64,000 bases of DNA, taken from the NCBI GenBank assembly GCA_963783965.1, contig CAWAPQ010000002.1, positions 62,001 through 126,000 on the forward strand. The letters are read 5' to 3'. Positions 17,792 to 26,418 of this stretch are shown here, in pieces. Origin of the DNA: Bog-473 sp963783965. Its GTDB lineage: Bacteria; Actinomycetota; Acidimicrobiia; Acidimicrobiales; RAAP-2. The notes below the pieces were generated by a model. It saw only the letters and a list, made by a program, of their open reading frames with translations. It was not told where the DNA came from and did not search any database. The first letter of the stretch is position 1; each line of letters opens with the position of its first letter. Position numbers and translations under genes: made by a program.

Positions 17792-17977
17792 CGGTGCCAC
17801 CTCTGGGTGCGAGCCAACCTGCCACGAGCAACACCTCCGCCGTTTCTTGGCGGCACAGTACGGCAAAGGGCGACTCGGTCGCAGGGACCGAAAGTCACAG
17901 AAAGTCGCAACGGAGCCACAAATGGGCGAGCATGCGGCCGCCCACCGTCCCGAAGCCCTTCCCCGTAGGCCGCCTTA

Positions 17978-19102
17978 TCAGGCGGTGGCGCCCTCGTTCA
18001 CCGCCCGCAGCCGGTCCAGCGCGTCCACGTACTCCTCGACCATGCCGAGCACCACGTCCTTCGTGCGGCGGACCGACGTCGCGGCACCGATGATCTGGCC
18101 GGCCGGGTTGAAGTTCACGTCCCGGGCCTCTTCGGGGTAGGCGTGGCCGCGCGACACGCAGTCGATGGCCACCATCATCTGGAGCGGCATGCCGAGCGGC
18201 TTGGGGTTGCCGGGCGCCTCCCAGGCGTCCGTCCAGTCGTTCTTCAGCAGGCGGCAGGGCTTCCCGGTGAAGGAGCGGGAGCGCACCGTGTCGCGCGACG
18301 TCGCCTTGAGGTACGACTCCATCTGCTTGGGCGGCACGTCCGCCTCCTCGACGGTGAGCCACAGCGAGCCCGTCCAGACCCCCGCCGCGCCCATGACCAT
18401 CGCAGCGGCCATCTGCCGACCCGACCCCACACCGCCGGCGGCCAGTACCGGCAGTGGCGCCACCGCGTCAATGACCTCGGGCCACAGCACGATCGACCCC
18501 ACGTCGCCCGTGTGCCCGCCGCCCTCGGAGCCCTGGCAGATGACGACGTCGACGCCGGCCGCCTTGTGGTTCAGCGCGTGCTTCACGGATCCGGCCAGGG
18601 CCGCGATCAACATCCCGTGCTCGTGCACCTGCTCGATGACGTCGTCGGGGGGCGTGCCGAGCGCGTTGGCCACCAGCGCCACCTTGTCGTGGCGCAGGAT
18701 GACCTCGACCAGCGGCGCCGCCGTGGCGGCCGTCCAGCCCAGCAGCTCGCGCCGGGGGCCGCCCTCGAGCTCGGGCACGCCGTGGTCGGCCAGGATCTTC
18801 TTGGCGAAGGTGCGGTGCTCGTCGGGGATCATCGCCCGCAGCTCTTCCTCGAGCTTCACCGGGTCGAGCTCGCCCATGCCCTCGTACTTGCCGGGGATGA
18901 CGATGTCGACGCCGTAGGGGCGGTCGCCCACGTGCTCGTCCAGCCAGGTGAGCTCCACCTCGAGCTCCTCGGCGCTGAAGCCGACCGCGCCGAGGACCCC
19001 GAGACCGCCGGCGTTGCTCACGGCGGCGGCGACGTCACGGCAGTGCGTGAAGGCGAAGATCGGGAACTCAATACCGAGGCGTTCGCACAGCTCGTTGTGC
19101 AC
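17978..19102 (-). CDS. Nitronate monooxygenase / 2-nitropropane dioxygenase-like flavoprotein
   Basis: 374-residue FMN-binding TIM barrel of the NPD family. Signatures are NELCERLGIEFPIFAF at the N-terminus, AGGLGVLGAVG, VVICQGSEGGGHTGDVGS (about residues 187-204) and LAAGGVGSGRQMAAAMVMGAAGVW (phosphate binding). In actinobacteria such proteins occur in steroid- and lipid-catabolic regulons as flavin dehydrogenases or oxidoreductases, so the nitronate name may be misleading. GTG start with ribosome binding site TAGGAGGG. It is divergent from the enoyl-CoA hydratase gene across a 133-bp region holding a KstR-like operator. Confidence 0.85.
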   Translation of the reverse strand: MHNELCERLGIEFPIFAFTHCRDVAAAVSNAGGLGVLGAVGFSAEELEVELTWLDEHVGDRPYGVDIVIPGKYEGMGELDPVKLEEELRAMIPDEHRTFAKKILADHGVPELEGGPRRELLGWTAATAAPLVEVILRHDKVALVANALGTPPDDVIEQVHEHGMLIAALAGSVKHALNHKAAGVDVVICQGSEGGGHTGDVGSIVLWPEVIDAVAPLPVLAAGGVGSGRQMAAAMVMGAAGVWTGSLWLTVEEADVPPKQMESYLKATSRDTVRSRSFTGKPCRLLKNDWTDAWEAPGNPKPLGMPLQMMVAIDCVSRGHAYPEEARDVNFNPAGQIIGAATSVRRTKDVVLGMVEEYVDALDRLRAVNEGATA

Positions 19103-19151
19103 GGTGATCCCTCCTAATTGGCGACCGGTTGCCCGGGGCGTCCCCGGGAAC

Positions 19152-19165
19152 TAGAACAGATTCTA
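19152..19165. promoter_or_regulatory. KstR-like palindromic operator in divergent promoter
   Basis: The 14-bp palindrome TAGAACAGATTCTA has arms TAGAA/TTCTA around CAGA. It matches the TetR-family KstR consensus TnnAACnnGTTnnA at every fixed position except one (G to A). It lies between the divergent NPD-like and enoyl-CoA hydratase genes and overlaps a possible -10 hexamer (TACTTT, 19164-19169) for the rightward gene. Repression relieved by an acyl-CoA or sterol-derived ligand is the expected behaviour, by analogy. Confidence 0.55.
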
Positions 19166-19235
19166 CTTTGATCGGCTGGCCCTGCACTTCCGGCTCAGGC
19201 CGGTCAGACGGAGCCCAGGGGAGGAGCAGCAACCG

Positions 19236-20078
19236 ATGCCCATTCGCACCGAACCGGTGCTCCCCGAGGAGGACTGGCAGCTGCGCCTCGAGGCGCCGGA
19301 GGACGGCTCCGGCGTCGGCACGCTCACGCTCGCCTACCCCGAGAAGCTGAACATGTGGTCGTGGGAGGCCACGCGCCAGCTCGGCGTCCTGGCCGACCGC
19401 GCCCGCTTCGACGACCGCATCCGCGTGCTCCTGGTCAAGGCCGAGGGCCGGGCCTTCTGCGCCGGCGTGGACCTCGGCATGCCCGAGGACCGGGTGACCG
19501 GACGCTCGCCGGCCGAGAAGGTGCGCAACTACTACGAGGGCATCCGCTGGGTGCACGAGCGGTTCCGTGTCTTCCACGACCTGCCCCAGCCGATCGTCGC
19601 CGCGGTCCAGGGCTACTGCCTCGGCTTCGGCTTCGAGCTCGCCCTCATGTGCGACATCCGGGTGGCGGCGGACGACGCGCTCTTCGCGTTGCCCGAGGCC
19701 CAGGTCGGCGTCTCCATCGACGCCGGCGGCGATCTCCGCCTGGCCCACGAGATCGGTGCCGGCCACGCCAAGCTGCTCGCCCTGACCGGGCGCCGCATCA
19801 CGGCCGCCGACGCCGAACGCCTCGGGATCGTGCAGCAGGTGACGACGCGCGACGAGCTCGTTCCGACGGCCGCCGCCATTGCCGCCGAGATCGCTGCCAA
19901 CGCGCCGCTCGCCGTGCAGTCGATCAAGCGCACCATCGACGCCTTCGCCTACCGGGGCCTGTCCGAGGCGCTGCGCTTCGAGGCGTTGAGCGCGTCGGTC
20001 GAGTTCGTGAGCGACGACATGCCGGCCGGCTACGCGGCCAAGGCCAAGAAGCAGCAGGCCGAATTCGAGGGGAAGTAG
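19236..20078 (+). CDS. Enoyl-CoA hydratase/isomerase family protein
   Basis: 280-residue crotonase-fold protein. The oxyanion-hole segments are AEGRAFCAGVDLG (about residues 68-80) and GYCLGFGFELALMCDIRVA (about residues 127-145). LPEAQVGVSIDAGGDLRLAHEIG follows, with acidic or polar residues where hydratases carry their catalytic Glu pair. It should hydrate or isomerise an enoyl-CoA in beta-oxidation or in a steroid-ring pathway. ATG has a strong ribosome binding site (GGGGAGGAG). The stop overlaps the following SDR start (TAGTG), so the two are co-translated. Likely controlled by the KstR-like operator upstream. Confidence 0.88.
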   Translation: MPIRTEPVLPEEDWQLRLEAPEDGSGVGTLTLAYPEKLNMWSWEATRQLGVLADRARFDDRIRVLLVKAEGRAFCAGVDLGMPEDRVTGRSPAEKVRNYYEGIRWVHERFRVFHDLPQPIVAAVQGYCLGFGFELALMCDIRVAADDALFALPEAQVGVSIDAGGDLRLAHEIGAGHAKLLALTGRRITAADAERLGIVQQVTTRDELVPTAAAIAAEIAANAPLAVQSIKRTIDAFAYRGLSEALRFEALSASVEFVSDDMPAGYAAKAKKQQAEFEGK

Positions 20079-20956
20079 TGGGGCTGCCCGAGCCTCCGCC
20101 GGCGGGGTCGGCCTTCCTGCCCGCCGACACCTTCGCCGGGACGACGGCCATCGTGACGGGGGCCGGCACGGGCCTCGGCCGGGCCATCGCCGTCGAGCTG
20201 GCCCGCGCCGGCGCCGCCATCGGTGTGGTCTCGCGCTCCGAGGAACACCGGCTGGCCGGCGTGGCGGCGGTGGAGGCGGTGGGCGGCCGGGCCGCGCACG
20301 CCGGGGCCGACATCCGCGAGCCGGAGCAGATCGCCGCGGCCTTCGACGCGGTCGAGCAGGCGCTCGGGCCGGCCACGGTCCTCGTCAACAACGCGGCGGC
20401 CAACTTCCCGGTGCTGGCCGCGTCCATGCGGCCCAACGCGTTCCGCTCGGTGACCAACATTGTGCTGGACGGGACGTTCTTCTGCAGCCAGGAGTTGCAA
20501 CGCCGGCTGGCGGCGCGGGGCGCGGCCGGCGGCGCCATCGTGAACATTCTGGCCACGCAGTCCTTCACGGGCGGTCCCGGCATGGCGCACAACGCCGCCG
20601 CCAAGGCGGGCGTCGGCAACCTGACGAAGTCCCTGGCGGTCGAGTGGGCGCCCGACGGCATCCGCGTCAACGCGCTGGCGCCGGGGCTTTTCCCGCACGA
20701 GGACATGCGCGACGACCTCAAGGCCCTGCGTCCGGAAGGTGAGTCGGTCGACGCCAGGAGGAGCCCGGCGGGACGGCTCGGTCGGCTGCACGAATTGGGC
20801 TGGGCCGTCACGTGGCTCTGCTCGCCCTACGCGGCGTTCGTCACCGGGCACACGCTCGTGGTGGACGGGGCCAACTGGCTGCGCCGCGACTTCGTCATGC
20901 CCGAGTTCACGCCGGTGGCCGAGCAGCTGTCGCAGGTGCTCCGGCCGGCCGACTGA
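20078..20956 (+). CDS. SDR oxidoreductase, 2,4-dienoyl-CoA reductase-like
   Basis: 292-residue short-chain dehydrogenase. TAIVTGAGTGLGRAIAVELA binds NAD(P)H and VLVNNAAANFPV is the NNAG-type motif. The active-site region reads HNAAAKAGVGNLTKSLAVEW, keeping the Lys but lacking the usual Tyr four residues before it. That is characteristic of 2,4-dienoyl-CoA reductases. It probably removes double bonds during degradation of unsaturated or ring-derived acyl-CoAs together with the upstream hydratase. GTG start overlaps the upstream stop by one base. Its TGA and the stop of the converging ABC transporter form the palindrome TGATCA. Confidence 0.82.
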   Translation: MGLPEPPPAGSAFLPADTFAGTTAIVTGAGTGLGRAIAVELARAGAAIGVVSRSEEHRLAGVAAVEAVGGRAAHAGADIREPEQIAAAFDAVEQALGPATVLVNNAAANFPVLAASMRPNAFRSVTNIVLDGTFFCSQELQRRLAARGAAGGAIVNILATQSFTGGPGMAHNAAAKAGVGNLTKSLAVEWAPDGIRVNALAPGLFPHEDMRDDLKALRPEGESVDARRSPAGRLGRLHELGWAVTWLCSPYAAFVTGHTLVVDGANWLRRDFVMPEFTPVAEQLSQVLRPAD

Positions 20957-22864
20957 TCAGGCGATCTGCTCCTCTTCCTGATCGGCGAACTGGGTGCGGT
21001 AGAGCTCGGCGTAGAGGCCGTTGTCGGCGAGCAGGCTGGCGTGGGTGCCGCGCTCGACAATGCGGCCGCCGTCGATCACCAACAGCTCGTCGGCCTCGCG
21101 CACGGTGGAGAGGCGGTGCGCGATGACGAGCGAGGTGCGGCCGGACAGCGTCTCCCGCAGCGCGCGCTGCACCGCCGCCTCGGACTCGGAGTCGAGGTGC
21201 GCCGTGGCTTCGTCGAGCACCACGATGTCGGGCGCCTTGAGCATGAGGCGGGCCAGGGCGACGCGCTGCTTCTCGCCGCCCGAGAGTCGGTAGCCGCGCT
21301 CGCCGATGACCGTGTCGAGGCCGTCGGGCAGCTCGCCGACGAGGTGGCCCACCTGGGCCTGGGCCATGGCGTCGAGGAGCTCGTCCTCGGTGGCCTCGGG
21401 GCGGGCGTACAGGAGGTTGGCCCGCAGCGTGTCGTGGAAGAGGTGCGGGTCCTGGGTCACCACGCCCACGACGTCGCGCACGGAGGCCATGGTGGCGTGG
21501 CGCACGTCGACGCCGCCGAGCCGCACCGTCCCCGCCGTGACGTCGTAGAGGCGCGGGACCAGCATGGAGATGGTCGTCTTGCCGGCGCCGGACGGGCCGA
21601 CCAACGCGACCATCTGCCCGGGCTCCACGGTGAAGGAGACGTCATGGAGGATCTCGTTGCGGGCGCCCGATTCGAGGACCGCCACCGACTCGAGTGAGGC
21701 GAGCGAGACGTCCTCGGCGCTCGGGTAGGTGAAGCTCACGTGCTCGAAGGAGACCGAGCCCCGTCCCCGGGGCACGTCGACCGCGTCGGCGTCCTCCTGA
21801 ATCATGGGGACGATGTCGAGGACCTCGAAGAGGCGCTCGAAGGAGACGAGGGCGGTCATCACATCGAGGTTGACGTTGGAGAGTTGGGTCAGCGGCCCGT
21901 AGAGGCGGGTCAGGTAGGCGGTCAGGGCGACCAGCGTGCCGAGGGAGAGCGCACCGTCAATGGTGGCCACACCCCCGAAGCCGTAGACGAGCGCGGTGGC
22001 CAGCGCCCCGGTCAGGGTGAGCGAGACGAAGAAGACGCGTGAGTACGTGGCCTGCGAGATGCCGATGTCGCGCACCCGCCCCGCCTTGGCCTCGAACGCG
22101 GTGGCCTCGTCCTCGGGGTGCCCGAGGAGCTTCACCAGCATGGCCCCACCCACCTGGAAGCGCTCCTGCATGACCATGTTCATCTCGCTGTTGAGGTTGT
22201 AGCCCTCCTTGGTCAGCGAGCCGATGCGCTGGCCCACGAAACGGGCCGGGATGAGGAACAGCGGCACCAGGATCAGCGCGGCCAGCGTGATCTTCCAGCT
22301 GAGGAAGAACATGGCGGCCAGGACGATGACGACGGTCACGAAGTTGCCCACGACGTTGGAGAGCAGGTCGGTGAAGGCCTGCTGCGCGCCGATCACGTCG
22401 TTGTTGAGCCGGCTGACCAGCGCGCCGGTCTGGGTGCGGGTGAAGAAGGCCAGGGGCATGCGCTGGATGTGCCGGAACACCTTGGAGCGCATGTCGTAAA
22501 TGAGGCTCTCCCCGATGAAGGCCGAAATGCGGCGTTCCGTCAGCACGAGCCCGGCGTCGACCACGGCGAGGAGGGCCACCAGGAGGGAGAGCCAGATGAC
22601 GAGGTCGGCGTCGTGCTTCTCGATGCCGTTGTTGATGATGGCGCGCAGGATGAGCGGGGACACGGCGCCGACGGCGGCGTCGATGATGACGACGGGCAGG
22701 AACACGGCCAGGATCGCCCGGTAGGGCACCGCGAACGTGAGCATGCGCCGGGCGGTGCCCTTCTTGACCCGGTGCTGCAGGACGGCACGGTCCTGGCGCA
22801 TGGAGCGCATGCCGCCCCATCCACCGCCGCGGCCGCCTCCCATGGCGTGGCCCCGCATACTCAT
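20957..22864 (-). CDS. ABC transporter, fused permease and ATP-binding protein
   Basis: 635-residue half-transporter of the exporter (type IV, MsbA/LmrA-like) class. Six transmembrane helices lie in residues 50-330 and an ATPase domain in residues 360-625. Walker A is GPSGAGKTT, the signature LSGGEKQRVALARLML, Walker B IVVLDEATAHLD, and the switch IAHRLSTV. It works as a homodimer or pairs with another half-transporter to export a lipid, drug or peptide; the substrate is unknown. The N-terminus is Gly/Arg/Met-rich (HAMGGGRGGGWGGMRSMR). TAGGTT six bases upstream of the ATG suggests a leaderless mRNA. Confidence 0.92.
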   Translation of the reverse strand: MSMRGHAMGGGRGGGWGGMRSMRQDRAVLQHRVKKGTARRMLTFAVPYRAILAVFLPVVIIDAAVGAVSPLILRAIINNGIEKHDADLVIWLSLLVALLAVVDAGLVLTERRISAFIGESLIYDMRSKVFRHIQRMPLAFFTRTQTGALVSRLNNDVIGAQQAFTDLLSNVVGNFVTVVIVLAAMFFLSWKITLAALILVPLFLIPARFVGQRIGSLTKEGYNLNSEMNMVMQERFQVGGAMLVKLLGHPEDEATAFEAKAGRVRDIGISQATYSRVFFVSLTLTGALATALVYGFGGVATIDGALSLGTLVALTAYLTRLYGPLTQLSNVNLDVMTALVSFERLFEVLDIVPMIQEDADAVDVPRGRGSVSFEHVSFTYPSAEDVSLASLESVAVLESGARNEILHDVSFTVEPGQMVALVGPSGAGKTTISMLVPRLYDVTAGTVRLGGVDVRHATMASVRDVVGVVTQDPHLFHDTLRANLLYARPEATEDELLDAMAQAQVGHLVGELPDGLDTVIGERGYRLSGGEKQRVALARLMLKAPDIVVLDEATAHLDSESEAAVQRALRETLSGRTSLVIAHRLSTVREADELLVIDGGRIVERGTHASLLADNGLYAELYRTQFADQEEEQIA

Positions 22865-22870
22865 GCCTGC

Positions 22871-22876
22871 AACCTA
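22871..22876 (-). promoter_or_regulatory. Putative -10 hexamer (TAGGTT) for a leaderless ABC transporter mRNA
   Basis: On the minus strand TAGGTT is followed by six bases (GCAGGC) and then the ATG. A TAnnnT hexamer ending 6-7 bases before the start codon is the classic arrangement for leaderless transcription in actinobacteria. No Shine-Dalgarno is visible. Confidence 0.45.
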
Positions 22877-22953
22877 CTGTCGGCGCCCCGTTGATCTGGT
22901 TGGCGACCTGGTCAGCGGCACGCCTGTGCCGGGCGGCGGGACCGAACGAGAGG

Positions 22954-23235
22954 TCAGGCGGCGGTGACCCGGCGGCGGATGAAGGTCACGATGAGGAAGG
23001 TCAGGGCCAGGACCGCCAGGACGCCGACGATGGTGGCCATGACGCCGGCGCCCCTGACGGTCAGGCCCGACGGAAGGGAGTGGGGCCCGGGAGAGACGCG
23101 GCTGACGAGCTGCGCGTGCAGGGTGCCCGACCGGAGCCGGGTGCTGGCCGAGGCGACGGTGGACCCAGCCGTGACCGACCACGCCAGGACGCCCATGGAG
23201 ACCATCGCTGCCAGAACCCGAAGTTGCCGCTCCAC
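22954..23235 (-). CDS. Small exported membrane protein of unknown function
   Basis: About 93 residues. The N-terminal hydrophobic segment (LRVLAAMVSMGVLAWSVTAGSTVASAS) looks like a signal peptide. A short polar region follows, and then a C-terminal transmembrane helix (VMATIVGVLAVLALTFLIVTFI) ending RRRVTAA, giving an N-out/C-in topology after cleavage. The GTG at 23235 is placed 6-7 bases after AAGGAGG, so the start is well supported although the frame is open further upstream. It lies between the ABC transporter and the sugar transferase gene. I recognise no family. Confidence 0.6.
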   Translation of the reverse strand: MERQLRVLAAMVSMGVLAWSVTAGSTVASASTRLRSGTLHAQLVSRVSPGPHSLPSGLTVRGAGVMATIVGVLAVLALTFLIVTFIRRRVTAA

Positions 23236-23342
23236 CACGACCTCCTTGGTTGAACCCCAGTACGGGATTTCGTTCACAAGAGGAACGGAGGCCGCCGGGC
23301 TCTCTTTCGGCCCGACCTTGCCGCAACCCCCATGGATGGACG

Positions 23343-24806
23343 TCAGTAGGCGCCGATGCCCCGGGCCATCGTCCTGGGGGTCTCGAACATGATCTTGAGG
23401 TCCCACCAGAGCGACCACGAGGCCACATAGAGGTAGTCGAGCTGGATCAGGTCGTTGCGGGTCAGGTCGTTTCGGCCCGAGACCTGCCACAGGCCCGTGA
23501 TGCCCGGCCGCACCTCGAAGCGCCGCGTCGCCCATCCCTCGACGTTGGACTCGCTCGGAATGAAGGGCCGTGGTCCGACGACGGACATGTCGCCCTTGAA
23601 CACGCTGATGAATTGCGGGATCTCGTCGATGCCGCTGCGGCGCAGGAAGGCACCGAAGGGAGTGATGCGGGCGCTCTCGTCCTTCTTGTTGCGCAGCTCG
23701 TGCAGCGGACGGTCGGGGTCCTCGGGCTCGGACGGGCATGCCGGCACCACGTCGGCGAGCATCGTCATGGTCCTGAACTTGGTGACCATGAAGGGCTCCG
23801 TGTCGCGCCCGACGCGCAGCTGGCGGAAGAACACGGGGCCGGGCGAGCTCATTTTGACGCCGATGGCCACCGCCACCAGGAGCGGCGAGGTGAGGAGCAG
23901 CACCGCCGAGCTGATGCAGATGTCGAAGGCCCGCTTCATGAAGGTGTCCCAGGAGCTCAGGTGCGGTTGGGCGATCTCGAGGAAGGGCAGGCCGGCGAGG
24001 TCGGTGAGCCTCGAGCGCCAGCTGATGAGCTCGTAGTAGCGCGGCACCATCGCAATGTGCACGAAGTCCTGCAGCTGGCGGTAGACGTCCATGGCCTCGA
24101 CGGAGAAGCCGTCCCGGGCGGCCACGAGGACCCGGTGGACGTCGAGTTGCCGGCAGAGCCGGGGGAGATCGGCCACCTGCCCCAGCGCGTCGGCGTCCCT
24201 GTCGTCGGCGATGCGCCCGACGAGCGTCATGCCGGCGTCCTGGCGCACGCTGAGCATGATGCGATCGGCCGTGGTGCCGCTGCCGACCACGAGGACGCGC
24301 GTGGTCGTCAAGGCGTGGAGGAGGGAGCGCAGGACGATCCGGCCGACCGTGATGGTGCCGATGGTGACGATCACCGCCATGACGAGCTGGGTGGCGTAGG
24401 GCTCGGACGTCGCGAAGAGGACGTGCAGCAGTGACCCGATGGCGAGGGCCAGCACGCAGCCCTCGCCCACGCCGAAGGCGAGCTCACGTATCTCGAGGAA
24501 GGCACTGGGCTGCAGCCGGCGATGGGTCACGCGATAGACGCCGCCCGAGGCCAGTGCGACCACGACGGCGACCGGGAAGAGGGAGTCGAGCTGCACGTTG
24601 GTCAGCAGCTGGCCGGGCCCGTTCACCGGCACGGCCGAGAGGTGGGACAGCACGACGAGCGAGAGGGGCAGGGCGACGCAGGCGCACACGAAGTCGCAGC
24701 AGATCTGGACGAGCGTCAGCTCCTTGTCCGTGATGGTGCGGTACCGATCGGCCGGCAGCCGGCGCGCGTCCGGAACGACCTCGACCTCCGTATCCGGGAT
24801 GCGCAT
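23343..24806 (-). CDS. Polyprenyl-phosphate sugar-1-phosphate transferase (WbaP/ExoY type)
   Basis: 487 residues. Four to five N-terminal transmembrane helices, a CoA-binding-like cytoplasmic domain (RVLVVGSGTTADRI) and a C-terminal catalytic domain give the usual order. The catalytic part has MKRAFDICISSAVLLLTSPLL (last membrane segment), KFRTM, LRRSGIDEIPQFISVFKGDM, VGPRP and RPGITGLWQVSGR. These define initiating glycosyl-1-phosphate transferases, which load undecaprenyl phosphate with the first sugar. It may prime the glycan made by the cluster at the left of the window, 14 kb away. Its upstream region contains a 16-bp tandem repeat. Confidence 0.9.
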   Translation of the reverse strand: MRIPDTEVEVVPDARRLPADRYRTITDKELTLVQICCDFVCACVALPLSLVVLSHLSAVPVNGPGQLLTNVQLDSLFPVAVVVALASGGVYRVTHRRLQPSAFLEIRELAFGVGEGCVLALAIGSLLHVLFATSEPYATQLVMAVIVTIGTITVGRIVLRSLLHALTTTRVLVVGSGTTADRIMLSVRQDAGMTLVGRIADDRDADALGQVADLPRLCRQLDVHRVLVAARDGFSVEAMDVYRQLQDFVHIAMVPRYYELISWRSRLTDLAGLPFLEIAQPHLSSWDTFMKRAFDICISSAVLLLTSPLLVAVAIGVKMSSPGPVFFRQLRVGRDTEPFMVTKFRTMTMLADVVPACPSEPEDPDRPLHELRNKKDESARITPFGAFLRRSGIDEIPQFISVFKGDMSVVGPRPFIPSESNVEGWATRRFEVRPGITGLWQVSGRNDLTRNDLIQLDYLYVASWSLWWDLKIMFETPRTMARGIGAY

Positions 24807-24886
24807 CGCCTGCCCTCCGCCGGCGCCCTACCGCCGTACCCTGGGAACGGCCCGGAGGGGCCCGACTGTCGGTCCGCACTCAGTCC

Positions 24887-24946
24887 GTCAGGGTCTGTGT
24901 CGGTCAGGGCCTATGTCAGTCAGGGTCTGTGTCGGTCAGGCCGTCG
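24887..24946. repeat. 16-bp tandem repeat, about 3.7 copies
   Basis: Three full units begin at 24887 (GTCAGGGTCTGTGTCG), 24903 (GTCAGGGCCTATGTCA) and 24919 (identical to the first); a fourth, degenerate unit runs into the fabI stop codon. It fills most of the 140-bp gap between fabI and the downstream sugar transferase gene, both on the minus strand. No coding capacity or hairpin is obvious. Confidence 0.9.
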
Positions 24947-25735
24947 TCAGGCGGAGCCGCCGACGGCGTGGACGCCGCCGTCGACGTGCAGGATCTCCCC
25001 CGTGGTCATGGGGAAGAGGTCGCTGAAGAGGGCGAGGCAGGCCTTGGCCACCGCCGTCGAGTCGTGGATGTCCCACCCGAGGGGCGCCCGGTCGGCCCAG
25101 GTGTCCTCGAAGGCGCTGAACCCCGGTATGGACTTGGCCGCCATGGTGCGCACGGGCCCCGCCGCGATGAGGTTCACCCGTATGCCGCTCGGCCCCAGTT
25201 CCTTGGCCAGGTAGCGGGAGAGGGACTCGAGCCCCGCCTTGGCCACGCCCATCCAGTCGTAGACGGGCCAGGCCACCGTGGCGTCGAAGTCGAGGCCGAC
25301 CACCGACGCGCCCCCGTTGCCGCCCGCCGCCTTGAGGAGGGGGAGGAAGGCGTCGACCAGCGCCTTGAGCGAGTAGGTCGAGATGTGGATGGCCGTCGAG
25401 ACGTCGTCCCAGTCGGCGGCGAACATCCCGCTGCCCAGGCAGTCGGCCGGGGCGAAGCCGATGGCGTGCAGCAGGCCGTCCAGGCGGTCCCACCGCTCGG
25501 CCAGCGCGGCGCCGGCGGCGCGCAGCTGGTCGGGGGACGTGACGTCGATCTCCAGGACCTCGGGCTCGACGGGCAGCTTGCGGGCCGTGCGCCTGGTCAG
25601 CGAGAGGGCGCGACCGGCGCCGGAGAGCACGACCTCGGCCCCTTCTTCCTGGGCCAGTCGGGCCACCCCGAAGGCCAGCGAGGCGTCGGTGAGCACGCCC
25701 GTGATCAGGAGCCGCTTGCCGTCGAGGAGTCCCAC
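24947..25735 (-). CDS. fabI: Enoyl-[acyl-carrier-protein] reductase (NADH), InhA type
   Basis: 262-residue divergent SDR of type II fatty-acid synthesis that reduces the enoyl-ACP double bond. LLITGVLTDASLAFGVARLAQEEGA is the FabI/InhA NAD-binding start. The catalytic pair is Tyr159 and Lys166 in VYDWMGVAKAG, numbered almost exactly as Tyr158/Lys165 of InhA. GLDFDATVAWPVYDW is InhA-like rather than enterobacterial. It starts with GTG (GTGGGACTCC). TAACCT nine bases upstream could be its -10. It is divergent from the F420-dependent reductase gene across only 30 bp. Confidence 0.92.
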   Translation of the reverse strand: MGLLDGKRLLITGVLTDASLAFGVARLAQEEGAEVVLSGAGRALSLTRRTARKLPVEPEVLEIDVTSPDQLRAAGAALAERWDRLDGLLHAIGFAPADCLGSGMFAADWDDVSTAIHISTYSLKALVDAFLPLLKAAGGNGGASVVGLDFDATVAWPVYDWMGVAKAGLESLSRYLAKELGPSGIRVNLIAAGPVRTMAAKSIPGFSAFEDTWADRAPLGWDIHDSTAVAKACLALFSDLFPMTTGEILHVDGGVHAVGGSA

Positions 25736-25765
25736 TGCGCCAGGAGGTTATGCGAAGGTAGGGGC

Positions 25766-26416
25766 GTGCACGTGGGAATCCTCGGTGGGACGGGCCCGGC
25801 CGGGCGCGGGGTCGCGGTCCGGCTGGCCGAGGCCGGCGTCCGGGTCACGCTCGGATCCCGCGACGCGGAGCGGGCGGCCACGGTCGCGGCGGACGTGGTG
25901 GCTCGCTGGCCCGATTCGGACCTGGAGCTGGGCGGGGCGGACAACGCCGTCGCCGCCCTGGCGGACCTGGTCGTCCTGGCCACGCCCTGGGACAGCGCCA
26001 TCGCGACCGTGCGGTCGCTGGGGGAGCCGCTGGCCGGCAAGGTCGTGGTCTCCATGGCCAATGCGCTGGTGAAGGAGGGCCGCGAGATGCTGGCCCTGAT
26101 CCCGCCCCGGGGCTCCATCGCCGCTGCCGTGCAGGCCGCCGTCCCCGAGAGCCTGGTGGCGGCCGCCTTCCACCACCTGCCCGCCTCGGAAATGGAAAAC
26201 CTCGAATCGGGGTTGGAAGCTGACGTGCTGGTGTGCTCGGACTTCCCGGAGGCGACGGCGGCGACGGTCGCGCTCGTGGAGCGGATGCCGGGGCTGCGGC
26301 CGCTCGACGCCGGGAGCCTGAGTCAGGCGGCCGCCATCGAGGCGTTCACCGCCGTCTGTATCACCCTCAACATCCGGCACAAGGCCCATTCCACGCTGAG
26401 GATCGCCGGGCTGTAG
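25766..26416 (+). CDS. F420H2:NADP+ oxidoreductase family (NpdG-like)
   Basis: 216-residue Rossmann protein of the coenzyme F420-dependent NADP reductase family. VHVGILGGTGPAGRGVAVRLAEAG and TLGSRD bind NADP. VLATPWDSAI, VVSMANAL, VAAAFHHLPA and IEAFTAVCITLNI are characteristic of archaeal and actinobacterial Fno/NpdG. It passes hydride between reduced F420 and NADP+ and implies that the organism makes F420. GTG at 25766 (alternative GTG 25772) lies downstream of a purine-rich GAAGGTAGGGG. It is separated from mshC by two bases, so the pair is probably one operon. Confidence 0.85.
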   Translation: MHVGILGGTGPAGRGVAVRLAEAGVRVTLGSRDAERAATVAADVVARWPDSDLELGGADNAVAALADLVVLATPWDSAIATVRSLGEPLAGKVVVSMANALVKEGREMLALIPPRGSIAAAVQAAVPESLVAAAFHHLPASEMENLESGLEADVLVCSDFPEATAATVALVERMPGLRPLDAGSLSQAAAIEAFTAVCITLNIRHKAHSTLRIAGL

Positions 26417-26418
26417 CC

